From positions 383,828 through 447,827 of the forward strand of contig CAJNDS010002396.1 in assembly GCA_905221605.1 (NCBI GenBank): DNA of 64,000 bases. Direction: 5' to 3'. Both the position numbers and the translations under genes were made by a program. The notes beneath the pieces were generated by a model, which was not told the origin of the DNA, did not search any database, and saw only the letters and a list, made by a program, of their open reading frames with translations. The stretch is from Symbiodinium natans. Lineage: Eukaryota; Sar; Dinophyceae; Suessiales; Symbiodiniaceae. Positions 32,251 to 43,983 of this stretch are shown piece after piece; the stretch's first letter is position 1; every line of letters begins with the position of its first letter.

Positions 32251-33186
32251 GGGCGGGTGCTGTCACCTTCAATGGTCGAAGTTCGCGTTTAGCTTAGATC
32301 TAGAACTCCCCTCCGCCAGTTCGTGAGGAAGTAAATTCCAAACCCTTCATGGGTTCGCCATCTTCCTTGTGTGAAAACCCCCGTTCTGCAAAGGAAAACC
32401 AAGTCCCAGCCACCAGCCCCAGGCAAGCTTCCGTAAGCCCAATAAACTCCAAACTGCAAAGCTTCAGGATGCAGCTCCAATATTGGGCTGGCGTAGAATA
32501 CTTGCTTGTATAAGACAACCCTAGTAGCACACACCAGGCACCCAATAAGCCTCAAAATGCTCAAAGCAACACAGCCCAAAGGTGGTGCCCATACCGCTGG
32601 TGCAGAGGGCCGGCGTCACCGTGATAGCGGAGCCCGGAGGGGCGTAGCTTTGCACTTCCAGCAGCCTAATAAGTATTTTACTCGCACACTTTTCTGGACA
32701 CAAAGGGCTGGATAGATATTGCGGAGTGCTTTGAACCCTAAACCCATAAACCCGGAACCCTAAACTCCTAAGCCCACCCAGGGGCCTCTCGAGGGCCGCA
32801 ATGTTAGTGCAAGCAAGCGCGCTGCGCGCACAATTTTCAGATCTTGCAGGCGTTCGGCAGAGAAACGGGCTTGGGTCTAGAGTCTGGATTTTCGGTTAGG
32901 GGTTTGGGGTTTACCTAGGGCCGAAAATTAGTAAATCTACTTCTTATTCAGGTGCATATCCCTTGTTTAAGGACTTGTAGCTTACTCTAGATGGGGTCAT
33001 GATCTTTGCCATCCCTGACATCCACCCTCTGCCTCCGGATGTCTTACATATATGCTTGAACCCTGCAAAAAGGAACAGCGCTGCGGCCCTAAGTTGCATT
33101 GAGCCATTTAGGATGTAAAGCTCCGGGAACCTGGCCCAGTTTGTTGCAAGGAGGAAAGTTGGAAGCCTCTGTCCCCCAAAAAAACT
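32251..33186. other. Low-repeat interval, no supported gene
   Basis: Frames of 60-96 codons overlap on both strands at 32289-32715 and cannot be ranked. Isolated telomere-like heptamers occur near 32735-32775 and 32900. Confidence 0.5.
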
Positions 33187-33280
33187 GGTTTAGGGTTTAG
33201 GGTTTAGGGTTTAGGGTTTAGGGTTTAGGGTTTAGGGTTTAGGGTTTAGGGTTTAGGGTTTAGGGTTTAGGGTTTAGGGG
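33187..33280 (+). repeat. Longest perfect interstitial telomere run
   Basis: About thirteen consecutive TTTAGGG heptamers without substitution, the longest uninterrupted telomere run in the window. Confidence 0.97.
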
Positions 33281-36200
33281 GGTTTAGGGGAACAACATGG
33301 GCGCCGGTTCTTTGGTTGCTGAACACTGTCGGAATGGGAGAACCCAGCCCCCAAACGGGGAATAAGGGCACTTGTGGCCATCCTAACCTTCCCCAATTTA
33401 GGGTAACGGGGTGGGGTTTGTCGGGTTTAGGGCTGAAGGACAAGGGTTTAGGCTTTTTTGGGTGTTTGGAGACTGGGGGCTTGGGGGCGTTTTCAAGTAA
33501 GAGTTTAGAGGCGGGGCTTTTAGGGGTACAGAGCTTCAAGGTGTTTCCGGCTCTGAAGGATTGCGGGCTTTAGTTATTCTTAGGGCGGCCTGTGGCTTGA
33601 AAGTATGTACACACTCGAAGACTATTGAACTGAACGAGGCCAAAAAAGGCTCAGGCTTCAGAACTGGAGACATCAGCGTGGTTTACAGCGAATGGCAACG
33701 GACAGCCCCCCCCCCTCCCACCAAGGATTACGGTTCAGGCACACATTGGGTTTCGGGTTTCTTCGCAGGTTCAGTTCACAGCTTCCCCCTCAATCCGAAA
33801 AACCCTTGCAGGGCTACTTGGGTTCCGCAGCGAGCCTTTCCCTGGTACTTGGTGATCAGGGCTGCAAAGGTGGCCTCCAGAAAAAGCTTAAAGGACTTTA
33901 TGGTTGCAGTCGGTTGGAGTTAAGGGCCCTTCTTTTGGTGTACAGGCCTTATAGTTCGGGTTCCAGGAAGCCTCCCAATTGGCGAGACTTTGCTTTCTTG
34001 CGGGCTCGTAGAGTTTCAAGGACAGCGCGTCGATGCCCGCTACCCCGGACCGGCCCCGTTGCCACCCCCCCACCACCTGCCGTTTACACCCCCCAAGATT
34101 AATATAACATAAGCATACGCATATATACATATGTATCTTTATATCTGTTCATTTGTTTTGGTGTCTTTGTTTGCTTAAAACCCTATTAGCCGGGATGAGG
34201 CCACCTCAATACCTGCGAGAACCCATCCAGGATGCGACGCTGGGCACGGAGCTCCTCGTGTCCCCTGCACCGGAGCCCCGCGACGTCGTGACCAGACCGT
34301 GGTTTGGGAACGTGTTTTTGTTTTTTTCTGTCCCTAACCACCTGTATATATGTATCTCTATATATATATATGCAAAAAAAATATATATATATATACACAC
34401 ATGTAGATATATAAACTGCTCTCATACCAAAGCCTGAACCCTAAACCCTAAGTCCAAATAGGGGTACAACCACAGCTGAGGTGTGGCAAAACGTTGCACG
34501 GCCTCAGGCATGCGGGGGGAAGCGGGAGCTGTAGTCCGAGGGAGGGCCGAAGGGTTTAGGGTTTGGGGGGTAGGTGCTCCACTAACTGAACCTCGGCCCT
34601 ACTCGGAGCTGCAAGTGGGCTTGTAGCAGGGTGATAGCTTTTGTTATGTTAGGTTGCAATACCCCTTGTCTCGCTTCATTAGGTTAGCTATCATATTGCG
34701 CATGTATTCTGCCTTTCTCCCTTTTAGGAGGAGGGGGTACAGATGTGTTTAAGGCATATGTATACATGCATATAAAAACGTACAGAACCATGTTTTGGTG
34801 GCAGGGGCCGACACTCAACGACACCACATACAAATACCTTGAGTCTTCAAGTGCAGATGAGGGAGGTGAGCATCCCACCTCGAAGACGGGTATGCTGGTG
34901 GATGACCTAGGAGTATGGGCCCTTAAACCCTGGACCGTAAACCGCGTCTTGGGCGCGCGACACTTTTTGGAATGCACTGGAATATAACCCAAGGCAGACT
35001 TCCAAGCAACCCCCAGACCCCAAGAGCTTGAGATTGGTTGCCCGTACCCAGACTTTGCAATAAGAGATCTCACTTGTTATACGAAGTGGATCGCATCACT
35101 GAATCTCTTCATGAAGATGTGCTGCCATACACGTTCGACCTTGAATCTTCACCCAACCCGATTTGTCAGTCCTAATCCCTTCTGGCTGTGCCTGCAACGC
35201 GCAGCCTACCTTTGGTCTGCTTAAAGTATCTAAGCAACACAGACAGCCGTCAACCAGCGGACAGCTCCCATGGCCTTCAACGAAGTTCCGTCTTGGCATT
35301 GACCCAACAATCAACCCTAAACCCTAAACCCTAAACCCTCTTGGGGCCCACACTTGAAACCTTGAAACCCTGGAAGTGCCCCGTGCCTGCGTCTTTTGCG
35401 AGGCCCAGCTGCTTGTGAGGTCCTTTTTCGTGGAGCTGGCGCTGTTGGTTGGCCTGTGCCCGAGCTTGCCGGAGCTTGATTGGCACAGGGTTTAGGGTTC
35501 CTAAAAACTAAACCCTAAACCCTCAACAGAACACCATCGGAGTATAGGGATGTGCGATTCAGGGAGCTTGTAGCAACCTCAATGGCTCTGTCTTCCTCTT
35601 TGCCTAGGGTTAGGGTACCTTATCAACCCGAATCCCTGATCCTTGGGGTTTAGGGGTTTAGGGGTTTAGGGGTTTAGGGTTTAGGGCTGAGGGTCTAGGG
35701 TCTAGGCAACTTGGGACTCTAGTTTTTACCCTGCACCAGGAGTATGGTTTCTTCTCTAAGTTTTTTCCTGGTGCGCCTAGATAGCCCGAAGTGTAGTTTC
35801 CGCTGTTGTCATTAGGGTTCCTTTGCAAACTGGCCTGCACGCAAGAAAAGCAGAACCTTTACAACGTGATTGCTGCCAAGCACCCCGAAGTTCATGGCGG
35901 CGCTTGTTAGCCAAGCGGTATTTCGTCTGCCAACCATTTCGCACCAGCATGTGGTTGACACCTTTGCGATTCAACTTTCACGGAACAGACATCTGACTAT
36001 ATAGGGCAAGTTTCAGAACGCCAGCGCATAGAGATGCTTTAAGAGTTTGCGGGGGATCATTGCACCCGGCGCAATGAGGACTTCTTTGTTGGTCTGTCCC
36101 GGTGTCGCTGATTCAGGCACGATCTGCTTTGCGATTTGTCTGGTCTGCACCGGTAGTTGACAACCTCTAAACCCTAAACCTTGTAGTTAAACCCTATAGC

Positions 36201-37938
36201 CCCAAACCCGCTCCAACAAAAACAACCTAAAGCTGTGAAGCCTAAACTCAACCCTAAAACCCTAAACCCGCCCGAACAAAACCCTAGAAAACTTCCCCCA
36301 AATCCTAAAGCCCCTGACTCTGAAGCCTAAACCTTAAACCCTAGCCCTAAACCCTAAACCCTAAGCCCTAAAGCCCCTTAACTCTGAAGCCTAAACCCTA
36401 AACCCTAAACCCTAAACCCTAAACCCTAAACCCCTTTTTTTGGGGGGTTTCTGTTCGGAGAGGTGTGGTGTTCGATGGCCCGGCTCACGCAGCTGCTTGG
36501 CACCACCTTAGCCGACCTGCAAGGGCCGAGGGTTTTAGGGTGTAAGGTACTGCAGGTTAGGGTTCTAGGGTTCTAGGGTTCTAGGGTTCTAGGGTTCTAG
36601 GGTTCTAGGGTTCTAGGGTTCTAGGGTTCTAGGGTTTAGTGCTTATAGAGTTTTGGGTTTATGGTTTAGGGTCTCGGGTCTAGGGTAGTTTAGGTGTGGT
36701 TTTTGTGGCTAGAGGTTTCTGCAGCGCTTCGTGCTAGTGGGTTCTGGGCTGTCTAGCGCCTGCCTACCTAGAGCAACCGACTGGCCCTCAAGCCAGGCAG
36801 TGAAGGCAAGATCAATAGATCAATTCAGGGGTTTAGGGTTTAGGGTTTAGGGTTTAGGGTTTTCCCTTTGAAAAGTATAACTTCGGTATAGCCGTCCCGA
36901 AGCCCAAAACCCTGAACCCCATGTCCTTGGTCATATAGGTCACACTCCATACTCCATGTCCCCAATTGGGATGTCATGTAGTTGGCTGAGGTGTTTAGGG
37001 AGACAGGGCTGTGGGTTTCGGGCTCATAGGGTGTAAAGGGTTGATGGGGTGAATAGGCTTTATCGAGCTTTTCGGGGGTGGCTTGAGGTTTAGGGTTTGA
37101 TTTAGGGCTTGGGGTTTCTGGTGGTCGTCCGCAGACTGAATGAGAGAGCAGTGAGTTGCTAGCCGACATGGGCACCAGTGCTATAACACCCCCAGCCCTG
37201 CTCCTACTCCACTTCGTGCCATAGGTTCGGAGGAAGTCAAGGAATGGTAACAATGGTACGTAGAAGAAAACCCAACAGCACGGTTTGTTGGCGGTCAGGT
37301 TCCCTCAAAGATCCCTCAACAACACTGTATGCTCGCCCTAGGAACCTCGAAGACCCTGATCCCCAAGCCCCAAAGGCCATGCCTCAAGTCTTAAACCCCC
37401 AAACCCCAAAACCTCTCAAACCCCTGAACCCCTGAAACCCCCCCCTAAACCCTAAAACCCCTAAACCCCAGAGCCCCTGAAACCCTTAAACCCCGAAACC
37501 CCGAACCCCCGAAACCGCCAAGGATTTTGCCTTGGCTCCAGCTCCCTGAAGCGGCCGCACCGGCCCGTGAGGTTTATCTTTCATCGATGCTGCTGCGATG
37601 TTTTAGTGCTGAGTGGCATCCTAAACGCTACACCCTAAACCCTGGGCTCATAAATCATTGCGGGTGCTTTGCGTTCATTCTGGTGGTATGGAGAGCAGTT
37701 CAGGGGTCAGGATTCAGGGCTTTAAGCCCCACTTGTGTGGGGTGTGGGGGTTTAGGGTTTAGGGCTTAGGGTCACATGGAGCTCGCAGAGCTATGCCCCC
37801 TGTGTTTTCGCAGGGAGTCCAGTTGTCAATTTTGCCCTTGAGGTTGCTGAACTCCTAAACTCATAGGTTCCCCTACTACCCCACCTCTATATAGGCTCCC
37901 ACCATAATTTAGGCTATTTAGGGATAAGTCCTGAACCC
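33281..37938. other. Non-genic telomere-like mosaic
   Basis: Telomere-like runs occur at 34432-34452, 35314-35340, 35640-35705, 36240-36432, 36831-36862 and 37380-37515. An AT dinucleotide tract lies at 34350-34410. The plus frames at 33561-33923 and 33692-34102 (120 and 136 codons, overlapping in different phases) have no recognisable domain and include a C tract. Confidence 0.65.
36558..36634 (+). repeat. GGGTTCTA octamer array
   Basis: About nine to ten perfect copies of GGGTTCTA (8 bp), followed by GGGTTTAG. It is a one-base-longer derivative of the telomere unit, locally expanded. Confidence 0.93.
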
Positions 37939-38050
37939 TATATGGGGGTTTACGAGAATAAGGGACTCCTTAATAAAGACCCCCAAATGGTAGGATCCCC
38001 TTATTGTAAGGACCCCACAAAAAGGTACCCCTAATATCGTCAACCCCCAA
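37939..38050 (-). mobile_element. Family A small palindromic-ended element (copy 8)
   Basis: Left end TATATGGGGGTTTACGAGAA and right end CTAATATCGTCAACCCCCA are inverted. The core is on the minus strand (GGTAGGATCCCCTTATTGTA, AAAGGTACCCC). Length is about 112 bp. Confidence 0.65.
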
Positions 38051-38463
38051 GCCCCTTGAGCAAAGCTGGCCGTATCTGCTGTTGCCCAGAGTCGTCGGTC
38101 AGAGGTGCAAGTCATCGACCCGCAAACCTTTGGCGGGGGTGGGGGGGGTGGGGGAGGGGTGGGGGGGTGGGGAGCAGAATAGCATCAGCACACTGTGTCC
38201 TGGGCGGGGGTGCGGAGGGCGCGTGGGGCGCGGAGGTCGCGGAGGGTTACAACACCCGTTCAACCGATGCACCCTGCCCATCAACCGAATGCCACGCTCC
38301 CCCGCGCTCCCCCCTCCTTGTCCTCACGTCCCCATTCGCCCCCGAACCCGTCCATCAACCGCACATCGCCCCTTTGCCAGCAGAATGTTCCGACCCCCCC
38401 TCCTTGACCGTGTCGTCTCCGTGGCCTCCCGTGAAAGTACATTCCGTCCGACTCCTCCGTTGA

Positions 38464-38641
38464 CCGCCTCAACGCCTGAAGAGCCAAACGAGAACCCAAT
38501 CCCAGAGAGGTTTCGGGAAGAATCCAAGAAAACAAGGGCACGCGCAGAATAGACGTCAAGCGTCCAAGGCACGGGGGCTCAATGAAATCCAGGCAGGGGA
38601 GGGGAGACCCCTGGAAGCTCAAACTGAAGCTGGTGGAGACG
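38464..38641 (+). CDS. Candidate exon ending at a strong 5' splice site
   Basis: The frame is open for 59 codons up to GGAGACG|GTGAGTCC, an excellent donor (intron from 38642). The peptide is basic and then Glu/Gly-rich: QRLKSQTRTQSQRGFGKNPR at its start and GLNEIQAGEGRPLEAQTEAG near its end. A second plus frame (38082-38552) overlaps it in another phase and contains a plausible acidic-basic stretch, PEEPNENPIPERFREESKK, so the coding phase is uncertain. No family is recognised. Upstream sequence (38130-38260) is very G-rich. Confidence 0.2.
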
Positions 38642-40921
38642 GTGAGTCCAAGCAAAGGCCGACAGAACCGAGCTGGACCAAGACTGAGCTACATGGCACT
38701 ATATAAACGTGCAAAATGTTTCAGTCCTTTTTTGTTGCTTCTTGGTTTTTCTTGACAAAGAAAGCTCGAAACTTGAATTCCTCAACTTAAACCCTGAAAG
38801 CAATGCGGGACCGAACTGGCTAGCCTGGGGTCTCGATTGTGCCTAGAACCGAAACAACCCATGTCAAGTAATGTTCACCCACACTCAGTTGTTGCGATTT
38901 AAGCAAGAAAAGATTATCAACACGAATTGGAAATGACCTTTTGCCACTGCGAGTATTGTCGCTGCGGTGGGCCACGCGTATCCTACAACCCAACAAGGGT
39001 TTCACGTTGAGCACGCCAGGTTCGTGGAACTGAGCTTGGCGCGCTGGTGACGCTCTACATGCCAGCGCATTGCCCAGAGGATGTCGTAAACCTCTTCACT
39101 TAAACTCGCAACCCTAAACCCCAAACCCCACAGCCTCAGGTGGTCATTCCTGGTTCAGAGTTTAAGCCGGATTCGTGGTTGGTGTAAAGTTCGAGTTCTC
39201 GAGTTCTTTCTTCGACCGGCCCCAGCCCTAAGCCCCACGCCTTCTGTTCGTTTGCAACTTCGTACTTGTTTTGTGTGTTGAAGGTGTAGAGTGGGGAGCT
39301 CATGATGTAAAGCTCCCCCTATGCCGTGGAAGTGCAGAAGAGTAGCTAAGACTAGGAGGGAAGTCAGCCCAAAGCCCTAATGCAGAGAAGAGTGGGGTGC
39401 GCTAGGGGCTGGGCTTCGCAGGGAGTACCGGTTTGGGGTGTAGGGTTGTCAGGAGGTGGTCGCGAAGAAGTTGCGCTGTTGCACGCACGGCCTCCCTGAA
39501 CCCCGAAACCAAAGCCCCGGAGCCCTCTGGTAGGTGCTGGCGCTTCTGGCGCTGCGGCATTCTCAGATTACTTGAAGGTTCATGTGCAGCTATAAGTAGG
39601 AGAAGGTAGATGTACTTTGCCAAGAGCTTAGAACCATTGAGAAAGCCACTTGAAGCCATGCATTTGGGTACCCTACTCATAGCAGACCCTAAGCCGCAGC
39701 CCTAAACCTTTCAACGACCCGTCGTTAGATGAAGGGAAGTGGGGGTTCGGGGGTGCGACTCTGAAGCGTCTTTCAGAATCAGGGCTTCAAGGGTTTAGAG
39801 TTGGTCTAGCTTCAGGAGGCATTGTGCAGTTTATTTATCATAGCAGTATACAAGTATAAGCCTTGTTGAAGAAAGGTAGTCTGCCTACCTGAGAACCTTC
39901 TCTCCTGAAACTCTGGAGACGGGAAAGGTTTGATTGTATATAAGCTTCGCAGCCATGCACTAACTGCCACCTACTTGAAGCGCAAAGCCCCGAAACCCTG
40001 CAATGGCGAACACAAGCGTCCCTCCGTCAAGGGACGCTAAATTCTAAACGAAATCCGACTTTCCAAGGTTGGAGGTTCTACCGATACTCTTGCCGATGCC
40101 TCAGCACTCCAGGGTTGGTGGATTAAATTTGCTGGACTCCAAGTCCCAAAAAAGACCTTATAAATCACTGATCCCGAAGCTCAGAAACCCTAAACCTACT
40201 CCCCAGAGCCCTACTAGTAGATTCCCAAGACCCTAGAACCCAGTGATGGGGAGTCGAGGAGCAGCTCAAACATGCTTTTAGTGTTACTCTCAACCCAAAG
40301 CCCCCCAGGTTACTGAAGGTAGGACCGAAACCCCCAAGCTGAGGCACCGCATCGCCTTCCGCTACGAGGGGCTCAAGTCCTGGAGTGGCCTGCAGATGCT
40401 GACCATGCGGAGGTTGGAGGGTTTGGGGGGGATTTAGGGGGGATTTAGGGGGGTTTAGGGTGTAAGATTCAGGAGTTACTTGGGGGTTTGGGGGAGTTTA
40501 GGGGTTGCGAAACCTTCCGTCAATTCTTGCCGCCTGTCTCTCGCAACCCACATGCCCTGAAGCAACCATGTTTCGAAGATTCTAGCTACACACTGTCCTA
40601 CGCCAGATATTGGCGCTTCCAGCTGGCAACGATTGGGGTCACCGTGCTCTCCGGCAGCGTGTCCAACTCACTGTCGCCAAGCCCCCAGCAGATGCCTTTT
40701 AAGAGCCCCTAGTTCAGGGTTTTTAGGATTTCGGGTTCAGGGTTCTTCCTGAAGCCTGAGCCCTACGACCTAAACCATAATTGCGCCATCCGCTCGCATG
40801 CCAGAATAAGGGGTGACAAACGGGCAGTCAAGGGATAGCAGGGACCATACATGCAGATCATGGCTGCTTTGGCCCTTTTTAAAACTAGGATGTTCCTTCG
40901 TGGTGGAATCTTTCTTGGGAT
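38642..40921. other. Low-repeat interval without a supported gene
   Basis: A TATA-like ACTATATAAACG lies at 38699-38710. The minus frame 38820-39014 (64 codons, containing RVAHRSDNTRSGKRSFPIRV) has balanced composition but no recognised motif or strong splice sites. Telomere-like traces occur at 39105-39130, 40190 and 40410-40465. Confidence 0.5.
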
Positions 40922-41000
40922 CCTAAACCCTAAACCCTAAACCCTAAACCCTAAACCCTAAACCCTAAACCTTAAACCCTAAACCCTAAACCCTAAACCC
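40922..41000 (-). repeat. Interstitial telomere run (CCCTAAA)n
   Basis: About eleven heptamers, one of them a CTTAAAC-type variant. Confidence 0.96.
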
Positions 41001-41118
41001 CACGCCCTACGCCCCACGCCCGACGCCCCAAGCCCTACGCCCCAAGCCCCAAGCCCCAAGCCCCAGGCCCCAGGCCCCAAGCCCCAAGCCCCAAGCCCTA
41101 AGCCCTAAGCCCTAAGCC
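41001..41118 (-). repeat. Heptamer variant array continuing the telomere run
   Basis: About seventeen further units keep exact 7-bp register but change sequence in blocks: CCCCACG, CCCTACG, CCCGACG, then repeated CCCCAAG, two CCCCAGG, again CCCCAAG, and finally CCCTAAG. The blocks resemble subtelomeric variant repeat blocks. Confidence 0.93.
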
Positions 41119-42160
41119 TTGCCAGGGCCATGCTGCAGATGCTTGACCAGCCCACCTCCTTGCTTTGGGAGCTGGGGTACAGCTGGCGCGCTTCCGGAGC
41201 CTTTCCCCATCATTTAGGGTTTAGGGTTTAGGGTTAAACCCTCAAATCTTTCCTCATACCCTAAACCCTCAATGCTATTCATCCTGGCTGTTTGCTGATT
41301 CTCGCCGCACCGGTCCCATGTTCCTACTCAGATCCCCCAAGAAGGCCAGATAGCTGTCGCTAGGCCCGGTATCAGTAGCTTACACTTCGGGTACACTTTC
41401 TGCATCCGTCCGAAGATTATCTTGTCGGAATACATGTCCAGAGGGTTTCAGAGGCAGCGCCAGCCGGGACTAGCAGGGCGTGAGTCACTCTGACTGATTG
41501 ACTGTTCGTACTAAGACTATGACAAAAGAACATGGAACCCCGCTGCCAGGCAAAGCCTCCCGCAAGTGGCAGTCTACTTCTTGGCCACCGTCCTGTCCTC
41601 TGCCTTGGCCCGGGGCCCTGGCTCTCATGCACACACCTGTGAGAACGATAGACCCTGCTACCCCAAACCCCTCCCACTCTGAAGCCCTAGAAGCCAAGCT
41701 CAGCCCCCAAAACCCCAAACTAACCCTAAACCCTAAAACCCGTTTCTGATCCCTAACCTCCACCGGCATCCTTAGCAAAACCTTAACTTCCTAAACCTAC
41801 CCTAAGAGTTTTTTTAATCTTCCCCTAAGATGCTAGGATGCCCGGAAGTGCCTTACTCCCGGTTTTTGGGGGGCTAGGATTCTATATACACGCCTGACGA
41901 GTCAAAAGAGTGCACCTTTTGTTGATTGTTTTGCTGGGCAACCGGGAACCCTAAATCCTCGAACCCTGCAAGCCCTAAATTCTGCAATCCTAAGCATGCT
42001 GCTGGGCAACTTCGAATAGACTACCTACTAGCTCCATACATCCCGCTACAGGGAAATTACTTCCCAGGTTCCCGACCGGGCAACCCAGTATCCCTGAATT
42101 AAGGGAATCTTCCTTAAATCATGTTAGGGCCCAAAACCCTGCACGAGAGCGCCTCTGCAC
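41119..42160. other. Non-genic interval
   Basis: A near head-to-head telomere junction lies at 41214-41250 (TTTAGGGTTAAACCCTC). Three frames overlap on both strands at 41417-41778 and none has a recognised motif. Unique spacers fill the rest. Confidence 0.6.
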
Positions 42161-42452
42161 GTCAATGGCGAGGGGATGGCGCGGTGCAGGGAGCCAGGAG
42201 GATTTTCGTTGACTTGTAGGACAAATGTAGTACTGGACTGGGTGCGTCCGTGAGCCGGGAGGACAGAGAGCCGGAAGGGCGCGACAGCGCGTCCGCGGCA
42301 CGTCTGCGGTGCATCTGCGGAGCGTCATTGGCGTGGGGATGGCGCGGGGATGGCGCGGGAAGCCGGGAGGATTTGTTGAGTTGCATAGTACCAATGTGGT
42401 ACTGGAATCGCTGTGTCCGTGAGCCGGGAGGACAGAGCCGGAGGGCGCGTCA
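42161..42452. repeat. 163-bp imperfect tandem duplication, GC-rich
   Basis: Unit 1 (42161) and unit 2 (42324) share GGGGATGGCGCGG, GAGCC.GGAGGATTT, a TAGTAC/GTAGTACTGGA block and TCCGTGAGCCGGGAGGACAG. Unit 2 has an extra GGGATGGCGC. The second unit ends at about 42452. Confidence 0.85.
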
Positions 42453-43357
42453 AGTACTGTATATAATCAACTGCCTTGCATCACCTTATTATATCTTGTT
42501 CTACTCTTCTAGAAACTGCGCATACGGAGCGGACCCTAATGTGGGGATTTCATTCCGGTTCTCTTGTCATTCGGGTTGTTTTTGTGTTACTGGCGTGACT
42601 TTTTTTAGGAGAATAAACTTAGTAGCTGAGTGAGTACACTTTACACTTTTTCGGACACTAGAATCCCCTGTAGAACTGAACTTTTGGGGGGCTTATGAAC
42701 TCAGCAACCTAAGTAAAAGATATGAGATGCAGAATGTAAATATATCAAAAGGTAATACTGAACTTTTCGAAAGACATACAATGCTATTATCTTATGGCAA
42801 AATTACTACTATGAATATAACATCGGCACTGATTTATGGTTTTACGTTGAAAAAAGGGAAGTACAGATATAGAGAATGTAAATGTTAATAGTTATTAGAT
42901 TGTTTTTGCACCAAGCAAATAACATGAATATTACCGACTAAAATAGTGTTGATATTTGTGGCAATGAAATTTGAGACGTCAAGATATCTAGCACATGTAA
43001 TACTCACGCAGATGATATTCTCAATGTGGAATGATTTTCATGTAGAGGTTCTGTGAATATTACTTTAATTGAACTAGCAAACTTGATACTAAATACTCAG
43101 TATATGCTCGATATCACAACAACGAATGATACTCGTATAACAAAATCAAGGCAATGATGATATGAGTAATATAACCGACAAGAGAATGTTGCGATACGAT
43201 GATGATTTTGATGATATGAAAAATTTGTAAAATGCACCAATAAAAATAAGCACAATCCTTATTTTTTCTGTCGAGTAATATATTTGGTTGTTATGATTAC
43301 GATAATTCTGGTGATGAAATATTCAAAATTGTTACGACAGAATATATCAGAGAATAA

Positions 43358-43495
43358 TCACTACTCTATACAGTTTTAAACCCAGTTCAAATTGAAAACT
43401 ATAACGAAAACCATAATACTACATGGATAGGTGGAGGAGAATTATTCAATACTTTTTTCATGTGCCCATTGCTTGGACATATAAAGCAAGGTTAA
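43358..43495 (+). pseudogene. Possible fragment of a decayed protein-coding sequence
   Basis: 45 codons open in an AT-rich context, bounded by stops on both sides. Peptide features are NTTWIGGGELFNTFFM and a run CPLLGHIK. Other open fragments with similar Asn/Asp-rich composition lie downstream in different phases. Family unknown; it could be chance. Confidence 0.2.
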
Positions 43496-43801
43496 CTATG
43501 ATACGTGTATATATATATTGGATATCCATCGGTAATCACTAATCCTGAAGACGTTTACACATATTTGATTTTCGTTTTACTAGAAATCAAGCTATAGATA
43601 TCAAAAATAAGTTCTGATAACCACATTGTGTTGACATAAATCAAAAATAATGAATATAGAAAGTTTTACAAAAGAAGTTGATACCATAGGGCACGATTCA
43701 ATAAATAGTATATGTGAATCTGAACTTCATTAGTAGTATCAGATTTTGCAAATATTCGAATATATGATAAATAATGGAAACGGTAAAGAAAAATGTAAAT
43801 A

Positions 43802-43983
43802 ATAAACAATTTGCGTAGTCAGTTTGAACATGATGTTTCGGATTTCGATAGAGAATTAACAGGTGCTGAGTCGGAATTGCAACAAGAGAAAGAAGACACA
43901 TTAGATAACATCAATATACCAGACAATGCACATTATCCGCAACAATATTTGAAGGGTGTAAAGTTTATTAGAAATGAAACATG
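43802..43983 (+). pseudogene. Possible fragment of a decayed protein-coding sequence
   Basis: About 59 open codons ending in TGA. They include INNLRSQFEHDVSDFDREL, then QQEKEDTLDNINIPDNAHYP and QQYLKGVKFIRNE. A short frame starting METVKKNVNNKQFA overlaps its start one phase away, as a frameshifted continuation would. No family is recognised. Confidence 0.22.

Noticed and set aside
33187..33280. Possible true chromosome end
   Set aside because: Unique and repeat-mosaic sequence continues for tens of kilobases on both sides, and runs of both orientations are interspersed.
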